Source: Chloroflexota bacterium (GTDB lineage: Bacteria > Chloroflexota > Dehalococcoidia > Dehalococcoidales > RBG-16-60-22). From it: a stretch of 6,284 bases of DNA. Of the stretch, positions 4,608-6,284 are shown one piece after another. A program made the position numbers and the translations under genes. The first letter of the stretch is position 1. The number at the start of each line of letters is the position of its first letter. The stretch is taken from contig VGOH01000073.1 of NCBI GenBank assembly GCA_016875955.1, forward strand, positions 1-6,284, written 5' to 3'. A model generated the notes under the pieces. It searched no databases. It was not told the DNA's origin and worked only from the letters and a program-made list of their open reading frames with translations.

Positions 4608-6218
4608 ATGAAATATACATTTCCATCACGACGTACCGAGGTGATGAGCACCGGTGGCATGGTAGCATCGAGCCAGTACCTGGCCACACAGGCGGGAGTC
4701 AGCGTGCTCCAGCAGGGCGGCAATGCCATTGATGCCGGTATCGCTACCGCGGCAGCCCTGAATGTGGTTGAGCCGATGATGACCGGGCTCGGCGGCGACC
4801 TCTTTGCACTGGTATATATCAGTAAAAGCGGGGAATTAAAAGCCCTTAATGCCAGCGGGCGTGCTCCATATGCCGCCAGTCTGGAGAAAATGAGAAGCCT
4901 GGGCTTGCAGAAGATGCCAGAAACCGGGATTTACCCCGTTACCATTCCCGGGACGCTGGACGGCTGGTGCACCCTGCTTGAAGCCTATGGCACCATGGAA
5001 CTGGCGCAGGTGCTGGCTCCAGCCATTGCCCTTGCCGAGAAAGGGTATCCGGTTACCGAGATAACCGCCAACCGATGGCGGGACAGCCAGCCAAAGCTGG
5101 CAAAAGATGCCGCCGCTGCCCGGACCTATTTGCCCGGGGGGCGGGCGCCTGAGCCGGGTGAAATATTCAGGCAGCCTGACCTGGCAAGGACATTTAAAAA
5201 AATAGCCCGGGGGGGACGGGACGTGTTCTACCGGGGTGAAATCGCTGAGGCAATCGTCGCCTGTTCCGAAAAGCACGGCGGGCTTATCTCCAGGGAGGAC
5301 CTGAGCGACCATAAGTCCGACTGGGTAACTCCCATCAGCACCAGCTATCGTGGATATGAAGTGTTTGAATGCCCGCCGAACGGACAGGGCCTGGTAACGC
5401 TGCTCGCCCTGAATGTGCTGGAAGGTTACGATTTAAAGTCAAAGGGGCATAACTCACCGGCATATCTGCACCTGCTGATTGAAGCGCTGAAGCTGGCCTT
5501 TGCCGATGGCGACAGATATATTGCCGACCCTGATTTCGTCAAAATCCCTCTGCCGCAGTTGCTCGGCAAAAAGTATGCCGGCAGCAGAAGGAAGCTGATT
5601 GCTGAAAACCGTGCCGGGGAGAAGGTGACCGCCGGCATTCCTGATGAGGACGGGGATACGGTTTATCTGGCCGCAACGGACAGGGATGGCAACAGCATAT
5701 CTTTAATCAACAGCCTGTACCAGGCCTTTGGCTCAGGTGTTGTTGTTGACGGCACTGGCATCTGCCTGCAGAACCGCGGGGCTTTATTCTCGCTGGCAAA
5801 AGACCACCCCAACGTCATTGCCCCGCACAAGCGACCTTACCATACCATCATCCCGGCCCTGGTCTTGAAGGGCGGCCGGCTGTTCCTGACCTTTGGCGTG
5901 ATGGGCGGCTTCATGCAGCCGCAGGGCCAGTTGCAGGTGCTGCTCAATATCATAGACTTCGGCATGGATATGCAGACGGCGGTGGACGCGCCGAGGTTCA
6001 GATACATTGCCGCCAGCAACGAATGCGTCTTTGAGCCGGGAATTCCGGACAGCGTCCTGAAAGCGCTGGCGGAGAAAGGACACCGGGTGGCCCGTCTTGA
6101 TGACCCGTACTCACAGCAATATGGTGGGGGGCAGATAATCATGGTGCATCCGGAGAATGGGGCGCTCATTGCCGGCTCTGACCCGCGCAAAGACGGCTGC
6201 GCCATGGGGATATGGTAG
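4608..6218 (+). CDS. Gamma-glutamyltransferase family protein, cytoplasmic (YwrD-like)
   Basis: A 536-residue N-terminal-nucleophile hydrolase of the gamma-glutamyltranspeptidase family. Such proteins cut themselves into a large and a small subunit, and the new N-terminal Thr attacks gamma-glutamyl bonds or related amides. The predicted cleavage is before T351 in DEDGDTVYLAATD, giving chains of about 350 and 186 residues. Supporting motifs are GGNAIDAGIATAAALNVVEP (37-56), GLGGD (60-64), R85 in NASGRAP (in the position of the glutamate-binding Arg of E. coli GGT), FGSGVVVDGTGICLQNRG (near 374-391) and the glycine pair in FGVMGGFMQPQGQ (429-441). No signal peptide precedes the catalytic domain, unlike periplasmic glutathione-degrading GGT, so the enzyme should be cytoplasmic; its substrate may be another gamma-glutamyl compound or a cyclic amide. 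AGAGG ends 7 bases before ATG 4608. It is divergent from the RraA-family gene. Family is secure; substrate is not. Confidence 0.94.
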   Translation: MKYTFPSRRTEVMSTGGMVASSQYLATQAGVSVLQQGGNAIDAGIATAAALNVVEPMMTGLGGDLFALVYISKSGELKALNASGRAPYAASLEKMRSLGLQKMPETGIYPVTIPGTLDGWCTLLEAYGTMELAQVLAPAIALAEKGYPVTEITANRWRDSQPKLAKDAAAARTYLPGGRAPEPGEIFRQPDLARTFKKIARGGRDVFYRGEIAEAIVACSEKHGGLISREDLSDHKSDWVTPISTSYRGYEVFECPPNGQGLVTLLALNVLEGYDLKSKGHNSPAYLHLLIEALKLAFADGDRYIADPDFVKIPLPQLLGKKYAGSRRKLIAENRAGEKVTAGIPDEDGDTVYLAATDRDGNSISLINSLYQAFGSGVVVDGTGICLQNRGALFSLAKDHPNVIAPHKRPYHTIIPALVLKGGRLFLTFGVMGGFMQPQGQLQVLLNIIDFGMDMQTAVDAPRFRYIAASNECVFEPGIPDSVLKALAEKGHRVARLDDPYSQQYGGGQIIMVHPENGALIAGSDPRKDGCAMGIW

Positions 6219-6284
6219 GCGTCAACACCTCATTGAGACGATGGCCTAAGCTGATAATATCCTTTTACTTCTCACTTAATTGTT
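6219..6284. other. Short non-coding tail after the gamma-glutamyltransferase gene
   Basis: These 66 bases hold no reading frame I can support. A loose dyad (CGTC and GACG arms, about 13 bases apart, near 6220-6241) is followed some 20 bases later by a pyrimidine-rich stretch with a run of four Ts. This could belong to a weak terminator, but the stem is too short to call one. Confidence 0.3.

Noticed and set aside
4836..5312. A 158-codon minus-strand open frame
   Set aside because: It is antisense to the gamma-glutamyltransferase gene; its sequence is proline- and glycine-rich with no domain pattern.

Overview
The window holds seven protein-coding genes and no RNA genes, mobile elements or CRISPR arrays that I can see. 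Base composition is moderately GC-rich, coding density is high, Shine-Dalgarno sites are recognisable and several promoters look like the bacterial sigma-70 type, so this is a bacterial chromosome. The mix of gene families (CtBP-type 2-hydroxyacid dehydrogenase, TM1367-type cyclophilin-like protein, RraA-family lyase, cytoplasmic gamma-glutamyltransferase-like hydrolase, a C_GCAxxG_C_C redox protein and a COG0731 radical SAM protein) fits an anaerobic or sediment bacterium, perhaps Chloroflexota/Dehalococcoidia. That taxonomic guess comes from gene content alone and is weak.

Layout. Positions 1-1197 carry a minus-strand pair: a small cyclophilin-like protein (823-1197) followed 30 bases later by a D-isomer-specific 2-hydroxyacid dehydrogenase that runs off the left edge (1-792). 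A divergent promoter region (about 1198-1355) separates them from a plus-strand EamA/DMT transporter (1356-2228). Next come a radical SAM protein (2298-3119) and a C_GCAxxG_C_C family protein (3218-3718), both on plus. The last of these meets a minus-strand RraA-family gene (3715-4437) tail to tail, and the two stop codons share the palindrome CTAG. A second divergent promoter region (4438-4607) separates the RraA gene from a plus-strand gamma-glutamyltransferase-family gene (4608-6218). The final 66 bases hold no gene I can support.

How the genes may work together. The two minus-strand genes at the left look like one transcription unit around reduction or oxidation of a 2-keto/2-hydroxy acid. 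The RraA and gamma-glutamyltransferase genes share a divergent control region and may be co-regulated in catabolism of small carboxylic or glutamyl compounds; this is inference. The middle genes look like individually transcribed housekeeping or accessory genes. The main annotation value lies in start-site choices: near-consensus promoters at 1296-1324 and 2236-2264 lie inside the longest possible reading frames of the transporter and the radical SAM gene and argue for the shorter downstream starts. I found no convincing evidence of a wholly new multi-gene system.
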